A stretch of 64,000 nucleotides of DNA from Sceloporus undulatus (Eukaryota > Chordata > Lepidosauria > Squamata > Phrynosomatidae), in the NCBI RefSeq assembly GCF_019175285.1, contig NC_056525.1:135926123-135990122 (forward strand), written 5' to 3'. The notes under the pieces were generated by a model, which searched no databases, was not told where the DNA came from, and saw only the letters and a program-made list of their open reading frames with translations. A program made the translations under genes and the position numbers. Within the stretch, counting starts at the first letter, position 1. Each line of letters begins with the position of its first letter. This document shows positions 1-12,300 of the stretch, one piece after another.

Positions 1-2137
1 AGCAGTTCAAAACTGACTCGTGGAATCTAGATTTTTGTAGATAAGAAAAACATGGGCAGGATAGAGGCAGGACCTGGCTAAATTACTCACTAATAGCTTC
101 AGTTTGACCCTTCAAAGTATATGAGCCCCGAAGTAGGAGGTAGTGAGAAGCAGAATGGACATAGGAAGGGAAAGGCCAACAGAAGACCTGGGGGTCAACA
201 GGCTGCAAAAATGTTTGACTTTATTATCCAGCCACCTAGCACCATATGAGCATTAAACACACTGAAGTAATACAAAGGAGTTGTTTGCTGTGTGCCAATG
301 TCCCTTTCCCCAGTAGATAATCCCTGTAGTTTGGGATTTACCAAAGCCGATCTAAACAGGGTGGGTGCTGCTGGCCCTTCAGAGACATAGGTTTGAGCAC
401 CTGATGCAAGACCCTGCTGTCAACAGCAGCCTCAGCCCAGCCAAGCTGTAAAGCTAGTGATGTCTAACAAGTGTGTATGATGTCTTGTATGTGGCCACCC
501 TGATGGTCTTTGGTATAGGAGCTATGATGGTTAGAGGTGCTCATGCCCCTGCATTCTTTGGCATGGGTGACTTGGTTTCTGGTGGCAATCTCCCAAGAAT
601 TCATGGTACGTAGTAATGCAGGGCCTGATCCATCTGCTAGGCATGGAGGCTGGTGCCCACAGAACAGGGCTAAAAGGAAACAAAGTGGGGTGTCAGAGGA
701 ACGAAGAGAAGGAAAGGACTGGAGTGGCTATAATGAAGAAGTTGCAGAGCAACAGCAAACACATCCTACTGGAGTGAAAGGCAGGACAAGACTGGCCTTC
801 TAGGGTTGGCTCCACTCACGTGGGGTCACCAAACTACAGGATGTGGGGCTCTTATCTACTGGGAAATAGGACTGATTTTTTATATAGGCTCATTTTGAGC
901 TCTTTACAAGTGTCCATTCTCCTCCTGGTTGGTTCCTTGGTCTTTTAAAAAGAGCATACAGGTTTTACAAATATACTACTACTTGCATGCAGCGAGTGAG
1001 CAAATAACAATCTGCTTCTAGAGATATCCTGTATTTCCATTTGTGCTTTCACTATACAGTGGATTTTAAAAAGTATTATTTTTATTATTACTTTCTTAAG
1101 CTCTACCTGGCATTTCCCCTGGCTACCTGCCCTCTGCTCCACCAGTCAATTGGCTGGTGTATAGATTTACATAGTTTTTCGTTCCCAAAGTGCCAAGATT
1201 TTTCTTTTAAAGCCACGCAGAACATTTTTTTGTTACATAGAGCGGACCATGCAATTTGAAGTTTACTCAAAAGCCACCTGTCACTCCAGCAGTGCCCTCC
1301 CCTCTCCCTTCATATTTTCATGTTTTGTTTTATTGTTGTTAATAAATTCTGGCCTACTTTGTTTCACTAAATGTATGGAATCAGGCTCCTCATTCAAGGC
1401 AAAAACTGCTAAACAGTGTCAGTGATGCCATTCCTTTACTATCAAGGCCTGTGAGGACCTCACTGATGAATAAATAAAGCCCAGATAATCTGCTACACCC
1501 AATTTAGACAGCATTCCTGTGCACACCTTTGGACGTAAACTGTGACTGAACACAGTGGGGGACTGGGTTTTGGGGAAATGTGGACAGGAGCGCACTGCAC
1601 ATGTGCTAGGATAGCTGTCTGGTAGAAGGCAGGAGAGGTATTGAAATTAAGCAACAAAACAGAACTTACTCACTATCCAAATGCTCTAGTTGTGCCAATT
1701 CCTTCTGCTTCCAGGATATCCTAGTTGAAGACACATTAATTTTGTTCGCAACAGAGCACAAATGACTTCTCTTTATTTTTTCAGCGGCAAGTTGCTCTTT
1801 CAAATCTGCTTATCGTTCCTAAACGGCACATAACCAAAACCAGCTTCTTGTCAGCACTTCTTCACAACGCATTTCAAGTGTTTTTTGAGGAACTCCACTT
1901 GCAGAAGGATATTGCTGTGACACTGTTACGTAACAGTCCAAAATGTGCAAATAGGAAGAGAGAGGAAAAAATATCCCTGCTTCTGTCCACTCTTTCAGTT
2001 CTGAATATCCAAAGCACAGGCAGAAGGCAATTACAAATAGCCTAACTGCAACAATGGTTTTTCTCATTCTTTCAGATTGCAGGTACAGTTTTGGTTCATA
2101 AAGGCAAGCTGTGAATTAGAGATAGGATAACATCAAA
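1..2137. other. Left-edge stretch without a supported gene
   Basis: No exon with recognisable homology was found. Two canonical poly(A) signals on the plus strand (AATAAA at 1341-1346, and overlapping ones at 1469-1478) could mark the 3' end of a plus-strand gene beginning left of the window. In mammals the neighbour on this side of DND1 is HARS1 in the same orientation, but I could not find its C-terminal coding exon here. Short open frames near 440-600 and 537-803 have no recognisable domain and are probably chance. Confidence 0.4.
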
Positions 2138-2145
2138 TTTTAGGG

Positions 2146-2579
2146 CAGTGGTGGCGAACCTATGGCACATGTGCCAGAGGTGGCACTCAGAGCCCTCTCT
2201 GTGGGCACGTGTGCCACCACCTCAGCATAGTGCTTGCCAGAGTTTGTTATTGGAAAGTTAGAAGGACGCGGCACTTTGCAATAAATAATTGGGCTTGGGG
2301 TTGCAGTTTGGGCACTCAGGCCTGTTACAGACTGCCAAAATAAAGCTGCTTCGGGTCTCTTTAGAGGTATGCTATTTAAATGATGCATGGGTCCTAAGAG
2401 TCTGGAGGTCGTGCCAAAGCCACACTCCATTCCTAAGCCCTGGAGTGCAGCTTTGGTGCAGCTTCCGGATTCTTAGGACGCATGCATCATTTAAAGAGCA
2501 TGCCTCCAAAGAGACCCGAAACAGCTTTATTTTGGCAGTCTGTAACAGGCCTCAGTCTCTAAAAGGTTCGCCATCACTG
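2146..2579. mobile_element. Non-autonomous hAT DNA transposon
   Basis: The terminal inverted repeats are CAGTGGTGGCGAACCT on the left and its reverse complement on the right. A perfect 8-bp target-site duplication, TTTTAGGG, lies at 2138-2145 and 2580-2587. TIR type and 8-bp duplication are diagnostic of hAT. No transposase remains. A second, palindromic element (2319-2551) is inserted inside it. Confidence 0.85.
2319..2551. mobile_element. Palindromic MITE, PIF/Harbinger-like (nested copy)
   Basis: This 233-bp near-perfect palindrome begins GGCCTGTTACAGACTGCC and ends with the reverse complement. It is flanked by the 3-bp duplication TCA (2316-2318 and 2552-2554). Other copies lie at 8811, 31578, 39854, 50184 and 53803. 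The 3-bp TNA-like duplications fit PIF/Harbinger. It lies wholly inside the hAT element at 2146-2579. Confidence 0.75.
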
Positions 2580-3246
2580 TTTTAGGGATTTCCTAGCCTT
2601 CAGAAAGTGCATGCCTTGTTTCTGAAGCACAATCTTGTTCCATACAGATAGAGTAGCATTTGCTTTACAAATCAGAAGCCCTTTGCACATGCCCACCAGT
2701 CCTTTAAAATCAGTTTCCCTGGGGGGGAACAATCTGCATATATTTGGAGGCATTCAGTCTAAGCTGTCAACACTTTTAAAACAAAAGGCGCCAACACTAA
2801 TCTTGCCATCAGGTCCCAGATTTTAATGGACAATAGTTTCAATAATTGTACCATAACTGATTTTTATCCTACTTTTCAACTAAAAAATATCATGCATCCG
2901 AGAATACAGGCATTTGGATTAATGTACATATTTCCTGTTTGTGCAAAGCTACACTGGATAGTCCAAAATGTACCAGTTCTTTCCACTGGCATCTACTAAC
3001 ACCTCCCTCTTTTAGGATCGCTGGGTCAGGAGCAACCCCAGGCCCTAACATTTCAGGGCCGAAACTGATAACTTGAATCCAGTCCAACATTCAAGTATTT
3101 TAGTCCTAATCTCAAGTCAAGTCTCAAGTATCTACTTTCTAGTTTCAAGCTGAGTCTCCAAGATACTTCAAGTATTGCCAACTGCACTTGTTTTCTATTG
3201 TGTATTTTATTTACCTACCACACAAAAGCCACAGTCTTTTGGGTTA

Positions 3247-3466
3247 GTTTGTTGTTGTTGTTGCTTCTGCTGCTGTTGTGTGCCTTCAAACTGTTTCCAA
3301 CTTATGGCAACTCTAAGGCCATAAGTTCATATCATGGGGCTTTTGAGGCTGAGAGTGTGCGACTTGCCCAAAGTCACCCAGTAGGTCTCCATGATTGAGC
3401 AGGGATTTGAACTCTGGTTTCCAGAATCACAGTCCAGTGCTCAAACCATTACACCACGCTGTCTCT
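3247..3466 (-). repeat. MIR-like tRNA-derived SINE
   Basis: In reverse orientation this shows a tRNA-type head with a B-box-like GGTTCAAAT-type segment, the MIR-like core for GGGCAAGTCACAC, and a tail reading CCATAAGTTGGAAAC followed by a CAACAACAA run. The same family recurs in both orientations through the window. Confidence 0.7.
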
Positions 3467-3624
3467 ATTGGTTAGTCTAGTGGCTCTTTGGAACCTCCAG
3501 ATGTTTTGGACTCTTGACTTTGCTCTGTTCTTTCCTACTGTAATTTGGATAGAAAACTGTAGTTCTGCTGTCCAGCAGTAGGCATCTACATTCCCGAAAG
3601 AGAATTTGAATCCTAAAAGCCAGA

Positions 3625-3867
3625 GTGACATGGTCTGAGTGTTGAACTATGACTCTGGAGACCAGGGTTCAATCCTGATTCAACTATATAAACCCACTGG
3701 ATGACCTTGGGCATGTTACACTGTCTCAGCCTAAGGTTATGGCAATGGCACACACACACACACACCCATAAGAAACATTCCAAAGGAACCCCATGATAGG
3801 TTCATCTTTGAATTGCCATAAATTGGTAATGACTTGAAGGCACACAAAAACAAGAAAAACAACAATG
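3625..3867 (+). repeat. MIR-like tRNA-derived SINE with internal CA microsatellite
   Basis: The forward copy has the head TGACTCTGGAGACCAGGGTTC, a GATGACCTTGGGCATG core, a (CA)n expansion near 3750-3766, and the tail ATTGCCATAAATTGG then GGCACACAAAAAC. Confidence 0.7.
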
Positions 3868-4078
3868 AGAAAATCAGAATCCCCTCATTCTATAATTAAT
3901 TTTAAGAATTCTAATTAAATTGGAATTCAGGACTGAAGTCTCAACTGGCATCTTCCTCCTCTTTCTCACTACTACTATAAAATATTATGCATTAGTTCTT
4001 GGAGTCAATATCAAATGTAGTCTCATAGATTTCTCCCTGTTTACTAAACTGTAACTATAAAGACAGAAGCCTTATCCT

Positions 4079-4210
4079 TGAATCATAGAATCATAGAGTT
4101 GGAAGAGACCGCAAGGGCCATCCAGTCCAACCCCCTGCCATGCAGGAAATCTCAATCAAGGCATCCCCAAGAGATGGCCATCCAGCCTCTGCTTAAAGTC
4201 CAAAACATCT
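4079..4210 (-). repeat. CR1 LINE 3' end fragment
   Basis: The reverse complement is the familiar CR1 terminus: a segment with GGGTTGGACTGGATGGCCC, then a TCTTCCAACTC stretch, ending in repeats of ATTCTATG. The fragment is 5'-truncated, as is usual for CR1. Confidence 0.75.
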
Positions 4211-4496
4211 GGAGGACCAAATTTTGGAAACCACTGCTACTAATCCCATCTAAAATGGCCCAATGAATCAATGGTTGAACAAAAACCCACTGGCTAATCC
4301 AATTGATTGCTCTGCCCTAGTCTGGACTAACAATACAAATTAAGTCAAAATGTTTTCAGTAATACATTAGAATAATGGCTGAAGGCTATTGTTCCAACAC
4401 TAACAACACTCCAGGATAGTTAGGAAAATTAAACACACTTTAGGTCTTCTCCAAGCCCAGTGCAGAGTGCAGGAGTCCGAAAAGAGCTCAATTTTG

Positions 4497-4712
4497 GCTA
4501 CATCCACACTCCAGAAATAATCCAGTTTGACACCACTTTTACTGCCCAGGCTCAGTGCTGTGGAATTCAGGGACGTGTAGTTTTGTGAGCAATTCAGCCT
4601 TCTCTGTCCGAGAGCTCTGGTGCCACGACAAACTACAAATCCCAGAATTTAATCACAGTGGGCCATGGCAGCTGCAGTGGTGTCAAACTGGGTTATTTCT
4701 GCGGTCCAGATG
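4497..4712. mobile_element. Palindromic MITE of the CATCCACACTCCAG family
   Basis: The inverted arms begin near CTACATCCACACTCCAGAA and end near GGGTTATTTCTGCGG. Other copies lie at 7628, 28999, 29688, 42487, 47452 and 48066. Superfamily not assigned: no clear target duplication was recovered. Confidence 0.6.
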
Positions 4713-4901
4713 TAAGCTTGATCAGCAGTGAATCAGAAGCAAGTTCAGAAAGGCTAACTCCCCAGAAAGAGAGTGTAAAAATAGGGAACAACTTCAGCAG
4801 GAGTTCCTCTAAACAAAAAGTGATGAGCAACAGTAGAGGTGATTACGCCAAGTTACTTTTTCAACACTGCATTGGGCAATGACCATTAATGAATTAATTA
4901 A

Positions 4902-5132
4902 CTGTGGTGTAGTGGTTTGAGTGTTAGATGAGGACTGGAGACCAGCCTTTGAATCCCTGCTAAGCAACAGAAACCCATTGGATGATGTTGGGCAAGTCAC
5001 ATACTCTCAGCCTCAGAGGAAGGCAAAGGCAACCCCCCCCCCTCCAGTCTGAGCAAATCTTGCCAAGAAAAACCCATGAAAGGGTCACCTTAGCATTGCC
5101 ATAAATTGGAATCAACTTGAAGGCACACATAA
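4902..5132 (+). repeat. MIR-like tRNA-derived SINE
   Basis: The forward copy has a GTGGTTTGAGTGTTAGATG head, a TTGGGCAAGTCACATACTC core, a C-run near 5034-5042, and a CCATAAATTGGAATC tail. Confidence 0.7.
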
Positions 5133-5180
5133 CAAGTAACATGAACATTAGGGGTTTAAAAAATGTTTTTGTTCTGCATA

Positions 5181-5538
5181 CACTCGTCTCTCCACATTTG
5201 TGGCTTTGACTTTTGTGGATTTGATTATTCACGGATTTTATTAATATGTTCTCTCTAGGAATATCTAGGTCCTCCGTTGCAACTCTATGGTTGACTATAA
5301 CTAAAAGTCGCACTGAAAGACCTAGAGATTCCTAGAGAGAACGCTCCACTAGGCCTTTGTAGCTCCTCCAGGGCAGTCTTATGGTCAGTGTCTGCTGGAC
5401 ATTGACCACAGAGTTGCACTGGAGGACCTAGAGATTCCTAGAGAGGTGTCCTCTTGGGTAAAAACATGGTGTTTTGTGGGTTTCTACATTAACAGGGGTC
5501 CTGTGCCCTTAACCCCAGTGAATGTGGAGGGACGAGAG
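5181..5538. mobile_element. MITE with TA duplication (Tc1/mariner type)
   Basis: The inverted ends CACTCGTCTCTCCACATT and AATGTGGAGGGACGAGAG are flanked by TA on both sides (5179-5180 and 5539-5540). Inside are two diverged, partly inverted copies of a CCTAGAGATTCCTAGAGAG motif. No transposase is present. Confidence 0.6.
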
Positions 5539-5754
5539 TATACTCTCGTATGTTACATATAAAACACAGAACAAAATAACGACGTAACATACCTTGAAAA
5601 CTTACACGATCTACTAACTTACATTCTTTACGTACTGAACATTTAACAAAAGCGTTCATTCATTCTTGAATATCTAAAAAAACACGTAATGCATAACATA
5701 GACGTGTTCCTTCCTTGAGTCCTGGGTGATTATTGTTTTGTTCCACTTTTTTTC

Positions 5755-5773
5755 ATATATATATATATATATA
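5755..5773. repeat. (AT)n microsatellite
   Basis: About nine uninterrupted AT dinucleotides. Confidence 0.9.
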
Positions 5774-5786
5774 GTCTCCATATGTA

Positions 5787-6022
5787 CAGTCAGCCCTCCT
5801 TATATCCATGGACTTTTTTTTATCCACGGATCCAAGCATCCACAGCTTGCAAATACTCCAAAAAAGAATACATTCCAAATAGCTAGACTGGATTTTGCCA
5901 TTTTATATAAGGAAATGCGCCATTTTACTGTGCCATTGCATATAATGGGACTTGAGCATCCATACATTTTGTTATCCATGGGAGTCCTGGAACCAAACCC
6001 AGCGGATAACAAAGGCCCACTG
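5787..6022. mobile_element. MITE with TA duplication (pogo/Tigger-like ends)
   Basis: The left end is CAGTCAGCCCTCCTTATATC and the right end AACAAAGGCCCACTG, flanked by TA at 5785-5786 and 6023-6024. Related elements lie at 21418, 45027 and 45842. Confidence 0.7.
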
Positions 6023-6057
6023 TATGAATATTTCACTTTACTCCTATTCCCAATCAG

Positions 6058-6170
6058 TGGTCCCTAAACTGTGCTCTTTAAGGGGTTTTTGGACTCCATC
6101 TCCCAGAATCCCAGGCTATTGGCCAACATGGCTGAGGCTTCTGGGAGATGAAGGCATCTGGAGGAAGAGA
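6058..6170. mobile_element. hAT-like MITE fragment upstream of DND1
   Basis: It starts with CAGTGGTCCCTAAACTGTGC, a variant of the CAGTGGTTCCCAAACTTT end seen at 48930 and 49088, and has the typical TTTGGACTCCATCTCCCAGAA interior. The right inverted repeat is missing. The fragment abuts the duplicated CCAAT module of the putative DND1 promoter. Confidence 0.5.
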
Positions 6171-6171
6171 A

Positions 6172-6320
6172 GCCTCTGGAAGCTCCACCGCAGCAGCAGC
6201 ACCCAATCAGAACTAAGGAGCCTCTGGAAGCGCAGCAACAGCACCCAATCAGAAGCCTCCAGGAGGAACTGCCCTGTTCCTGGCGGGATATAAAAGGAGG
6301 CACGAGGGGAGAAGGCAGGC
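6172..6320 (+). promoter_or_regulatory. DND1: Putative DND1 promoter: two CCAAT boxes and a TATA box
   Basis: Two tandem units (6172-6219 and 6220 to about 6254) both start GCCTCTGGAAG and both carry CACCCAATCAGAA, giving CCAAT boxes at 6203-6207 and 6245-6249. A TATAAAAG box lies at 6289-6296, 40-80 bp downstream, so transcription should start near 6320. A start codon in good context (GCCATGG) follows at 6375. The architecture is seen in the sequence; assignment to DND1 is inference from the downstream start codon, donor and reading phase. Confidence 0.55.
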
Positions 6321-6374
6321 GTGGCTGCGAAGGTGTGGCTCTGCTGGGAGTTGCTTGCAAAGTGTGCAGGTGCC

Positions 6375-9300
6375 ATGGCTGCTCCCCTGCAAAGGAAGGT
6401 AGGGATGGAGGAGGACTGGGTGCTTCAGGAGTAGGAACTACTTTTTGCACCTGAGGAAGTAGGTTTTAGCCTAGGAAAGCTTCTGCTACCAGTTTCTTTC
6501 TTTCCAGTGAGTTTCAAAGGGGCTTCAAGGTCTCTCTCTCTCCATACATTTGGACATTGCATGACATAAATGCACCTGAGGAAGTAGATTGAAATCTAGG
6601 AAAGCCCCTGTTGCCAACTTCTTAATTTCTGTTAGTCTCAAGGGGGCTTCAAGTCCTCTCTTTGCATAAATTTGGACTTTACATGCCATAAATGCACCTG
6701 AGGAAGGAGACTTTAGTCTGCAAAAGCTCCTGCTGCCAACTGCTTCCTTTCTGTTCCTCTCAAAGGGGCTACAAGACCTCTGTCTACATGCATTTGGACA
6801 TTACAAGACATAAAATGCACCTGAGGGAGTAGACTTTAGGAAAGCTCATGCTCATTCTTCCTTTCAGACAGTCTCAAAGGGTCTACAAGATTATCTCTAC
6901 ATATTTTTGCTGTTGTTGTTGTTGTGTGCATTCAAGTGGTTTCTGACCTATGGCCACCCAAAGGTGGTGTGAACCTCTCCTGGAGTCTTCTTGGCAAGAT
7001 TTCTTAAGAAGGTTGGGCTTTGTTATGTTTTGTTGTTTTTACCACTGTCATCCTCTGAGGCTGAGAGAGTGTGACCTGACCAAGGTCCCCTTCCAATGGG
7101 GTCCATGGCTGAGCTGAATCTCATCCTGGACTCGAGAGTTGAAGTCCAACACTCTATAACCATGCTATACATACAGCTAGTAGGTACTCAGCCTTTTCCA
7201 CTGGGAAAACTTAATTTCTGTTCATGTTATTGTATTGTATTAGTATTGGTATTAGTATTATTAATGCTTATATATGTAGCACCATAAATCTACATGGCGC
7301 TTTACAGACATCATAAAATCAGCACATGCAGTGTTACAATCCTATTTCACCAATGTTTGATTTTATTTTTATTTTAGCTTTATATATGTGTTATCAGTTT
7401 GATTACAATTTACACTGTACCTCTATTTAAAAAAAGCAGTTTCAGGAGAGGGACCGGTTTTCCTCGTTGTCTCCATCATGACTTTTTCTGAATGAGGCCA
7501 GTGTTTGAATTCTGCCACTCGGCCATGGAAACCCACTGTGGAGACCTTGGGCGAGTCCACACTCTCTCAGCCTCAAAGGAAGGCAAAGGAAAAAGTAATC
7601 CAAACAAATCTGGTGGGTGGTAAGACTTGGGCTGCATCCACACTGGAGAGATAACCTGGTTTGGCACTGCTTTAACTCTTTCTGGCTCAAGGCTATGGAA
7701 TTCTGGGAGCTGGAGTTTGTTGTGAGGCCCACAACAAACTCCAATTCACAGAATTCCATAGCCTTGAGCCAGGGCATTTAAAGCGGTACCAAACCGGGTT
7801 ATCTCCAGTGTGGATGCAGCCTTGGAGGCACGCAACAACTTCGCTTTCCACTCTCCATGCTCTGTGCTTCCACCACCTCTGAAGCTCAAGGCTTTAAAGT
7901 GGTGATTCCCAAACTTTGTTTGTCCAGGTGTTTTGGACTTCAGCTTCCAAAAGCCAACAGTCAGGAATTCTGGGAGCTGGAGTCCAAAACATCTGGAAGA
8001 CCATAGTTTGGGAACCACTCAATCTACTCAAAAGGGTGGGCAGCTGGTTTCAGGGCTTGGGCCTGACTCCCATCCCTTCCCTTCTGCACTTAGCTGACTG
8101 TGAGGCTCCTTTGCTCTTTCTTCACTTTCCTCTGTTTGTGTTACTACAGTGGTGACTTGCAAAAGTAAGCTGAGCTGTGCACATCTCAGAAGGAGTACTT
8201 CACAGTCAGTGAAAGTGCAATACACAAAACTGTATATTGCAGTGAGCTTCCCATCTATGGGCCAGTGTGGCAAAGCAGTTTGAATGTTGGACCAGGGTTC
8301 AATTCTCCACTTGGCCATGAAACCCACTGGGTGACCCTGGGCAAGTCACACTCTCTCTGCCTCTAGGGAAGGTAGTGGTAAAGCCCCACTGAACAAATCT
8401 TGCAAAGAAGACCCCATGATAGAGCCTTGGGGTCGCCATAAGTTGGAAGTGATTTGCAAGCGCACAACAACCACAGCCCCATCTGTATATATCTTCTCAG
8501 AAAGGGATATTTCACAGTGACTGGGTGTGTATTCCAGTGAATTCCCCCAGTTCTGTACACATCTCCTTCTGGGGCTGCCTCCTCTTTCTCTTTTTCATGT
8601 AGAAATCTGTGTTTATTGATCTCCTTCCATCATATATTTACTCACTGTTTATATAATTGAATTATTATTTTAAGGAGGTGAAAGGAAAAGGAGATGTCAA
8701 TTTTGGAAGAAAAATACCAAAATCCATAAGAGGGCAAGAGGGAGAGGACTTCTGGTTCACTGCCATGTGGCCAGCTTAAACAAAAACATGGTTTAAAAAC
8801 ATTGACATAAGGCCTGAACAGACAAGCCAAAATAAAGCTGCTTTGGGTCACTTTGAAGGTATGCTGTTTAAATGATGCATGCGTCCTAAGAGTCCAGAAG
8901 CCACACCAAAGCCACACTCCAACCCTAAGGACTGCAGCGTAGCTTTGGCGAAGCTTTCGGACTCTTCAAATGCATGCATCATTTAAACAGTATACCTCCA
9001 AAGTGACCCGAACCAGCTTTATATTGGTCTATCTGTACGGGCTCTAAGACTGTAGTTTAAAGCTCCATATCCTAAGCTTGCTGGCAGGATTTCACATCAT
9101 GATATGGGCAAAACCATTTTTATAATTCTGCTGCCTTACCTTTATGAGAGAAATTTCAGTTTATACGATGAACGTCAAGAGCAGGGTATAAATACTCAAA
9201 TAAGTACGGAGAGGAGGATTTTGCCTTTTGCCTTAAAAAGTTCAGCCAGTGGGGAAACCTGCTGGATTCTTACCTGAGATTGTTGCATGGAGCTAAGCAA

Positions 9301-12300
9301 AAGTTTTGGCTTTTCATTCACTACAGTTACCATTGCAGGAGCTGCCTATCAACTCTGCTTATGGAAGGTCTTGGAGGTGTTGGGGCCAGTCTGATACATG
9401 TTTGTGTTGCAGGTGCCTTCTCTGACACTGAGTGAAATAAATCAGAGTAGAAAAAATGAGCTTCTGGCATGGGTAAAAGACACAGGAGTTAAGTTACTAC
9501 AGATCAACGGCCAGAGAAAATATGGTGGCCCTCCACCAGGTAAGTAAAAAACTTGACTTACGAGAAGCATATGTTAACTATTTATTCCAAATAGTGTTAT
9601 TGCTGCTGGCAATAAAAAGGCAGCATCCTATCTTCTGAGGTATCTTGCTATAGTGACTACTAGTTGCTGTGAATCTCTGTCCTTAACAAGGACATATTTT
9701 TCCTATGTCATGATTTGAGTAGAAGGAGCAAAAGTAAAGTGTATAGAGGAGCAAGGGAGAATTATTACCAGTCTGGCCATCTGTCCCCCCCCCACACACA
9801 CACACCCAGCATGCAAAGCTCTAGACTTTTTATAGACGTATCTACTCAGGAACAAGATCTAGGGAGAGTATCACATGGGTCAGGTATACTGCAATTACAA
9901 CAGAATAATTTCATTTTTGGTTGGGATATACTATATGATGTTATTCCTCTTCTGTTGTTCCCCTGGTAGGAGACCATTTGGAAAAAAATGTTACCTTTTC
10001 AACCACAAAAAATCCATATATAATCCCCTTTCCTGCTTGCTTCTGCTACAATTTATAATGTGAAAGTTATGCTGGTTTGGGGTGGTCAAGACCCAGGAGG
10101 TGTTCTGTGGGCGCCTTTTGGCTGTGGCTTACTTTCCTGCACTGAAAACCTTCTGTTTACCTCCAGTAGTCTGATGAGAAGGGCTAGGAAATGTAAAATG
10201 TGTTTCCTTTCAATTTGGGATGGAAAAGTAACAAGAGAAATTTTATAACCTTTGTTTGTTTGTTTGTTTGTTTGTTTTGGTGGTGGGAGGAGTCTATAGA
10301 AAAAATATTCAGTGGCAAATGACCCCTCATTCCCAAATGGGGGCTTGTCAGAAGTGGAGAAGGCAAAAAATATTGCTTCAGACTTCCCCCACCCCGTTTC
10401 CTTTTCCAGATAGAGCAGTGCAGTTCCTGTGTGTGTGTGTGTGTCTCTGTCTCTCTCACACTAACATACACCCCTGGAAATGTAAGTGTAAATGCGTCTC
10501 ACAGTTAAAAGAGCATTTGTTTCATTGACACTGCCTCCTGCCTCTTCATACTTCCAGCTTCAGATTCAATTGCTGGTAGATGAAAGCCGTCAGCTGCTTT
10601 AGCCTGATCTCTTGTGAATCGAGAAGATTTTTTTTCCCCAATCCCTAGGAAAAGAAGACTGGAGGCAGGGAAACATTTGTTTTTATGTCTTTGTGATTAA
10701 ATAAACACCCTTTTAAATGTAAGACTCTCTTCGTTTATATTTCTATGTGGTTCGGTCATTTCTCTGTGCAGCTGCGGCTGTGAAAAAGGGTGTGTGTGAA
10801 TTTTCATGGCTTATATTTTAAAAAAGAAAAGATTCTAGTCAGGATGGGGAAAGGGAGGCTAATCTCCAGAGAAATTGCCAAATTAGAAAGAGGGACAGGG
10901 ATAATGTCTTGGCAGAGGTACTAAGTGGGCAACCCTAAGTCCTGTGTGTGATAAAGTTTTAGTGCAAATGAATGCTATGATTCTGGAAAGTTTCCCGAGC
11001 CATTAAAGGAAAGAGAGGATTCCCAACTATATAATGTTTTTAAAAACAATGCTATTTTAGCAGGAGAAGAGCCTGGTGTTGAAACTCCCAATGCAAAAAG
11101 TATGGTGTTTAAAATTTAAATGTTTTAAAATTTCTTATCTCCAATCCCTGATATGGAGGTAAGAGCTAGATTTCACTGAACTGAAGGAACAAATCCAACC
11201 AGTGATTGGGGATACATGGGGATTTCCTGCACAAGGCTGGAAGAAGAAAAATGTGGCCTACAGAAAAAGCTTCTGTGCCAGATAAAAGTCCCATAGGGTG
11301 GATGTTCCCTATCCTTGTTGTAGGATGCCTTGTAATTTAATGAGGAAATAGCCTTTTGGTGATCTCTTTTTTTCTTGTTCTCTCCACAGATTGGTTTGGC
11401 AGTCCCCCACCATCTGGTACAGAGGTTTTCATAGGGAAGATCCCACAAGATATATATGAGGATAAACTAATTCCTCTTTTCCAAAGTGTCGGAAAGCTCT
11501 ATGAATTTCGCCTGATGATGACGTTCAGTGGGCTTAACCGGGGCTTTGCTTATGCCAAGTATTTGAACCGGTATAGTGCTCAGAAGGCTATCACTGTGCT
11601 CAATAAATATGAAATCCAAATGGGCTGCCACATAGTTGTTTGCAGAAGCACTAACAAGTGTGAGCTCTGCATTGATGGCCTTGCTCCCTCCGTGAAAGAA
11701 TGCCATCTTCTGCCAATGCTACAGGAGCTTACCACAGGAGTCCTGAGCATTTCCTTGCACCCTAGCCCCTTCAAGAGACAACGACAGCTTGCAGAGGTGA
11801 AATATATCTCCCATCAGGCTGCTGCAATAGCCAAGAAGGCTCTGGTTGAAGGTTTGTCTCAGCTTATGCTTTAAGAGATAGTGGGTGGAGCATTGGATGC
11901 TACTGATCATTTATAGTACACACCATTCATTGTGAGGTGAGAGTAGAAAACAGTTGCTCCTCCAGATGTTGTAGGGCTGCAGTTCCCAATCACTATCCCT
12001 TGTGTGGGCTGGGACTTACAAATGTTGCAGTCCTACAGTATCTATGCAGTCATGTGCTCCCAAATCTTTTACTGGGTGATTATTCTGGGCATAAATGTCA
12101 CTCAGTTACTGTTGATGAAGAATTCAATGGTAATATTAATCACCCTAGATACTTGAGCTCTATATTTGTTACAATAAGCTATAATTGGTGTATGTGTAAA
12201 CACAAATGATGCTCATCTGCAATCATAACACTGTCACTTCTTAATGTAGTATTTTTCCTTCTCTTGTCTTGGTGCATGTATACTTGACCTTCAGGATTAG

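Noticed and set aside
440-600. Open frame of about 50 codons with a membrane-like composition
   Set aside because: Short, closed by stops on both sides, no splice sites or homology; considered as a possible HARS1 end and not matched.
6064-6450. 128-codon minus-strand open frame opposite the DND1 promoter
   Set aside because: Low-complexity Ser/Pro/Cys translation of the duplicated promoter unit and MITE fragment; no homology and no splice context.
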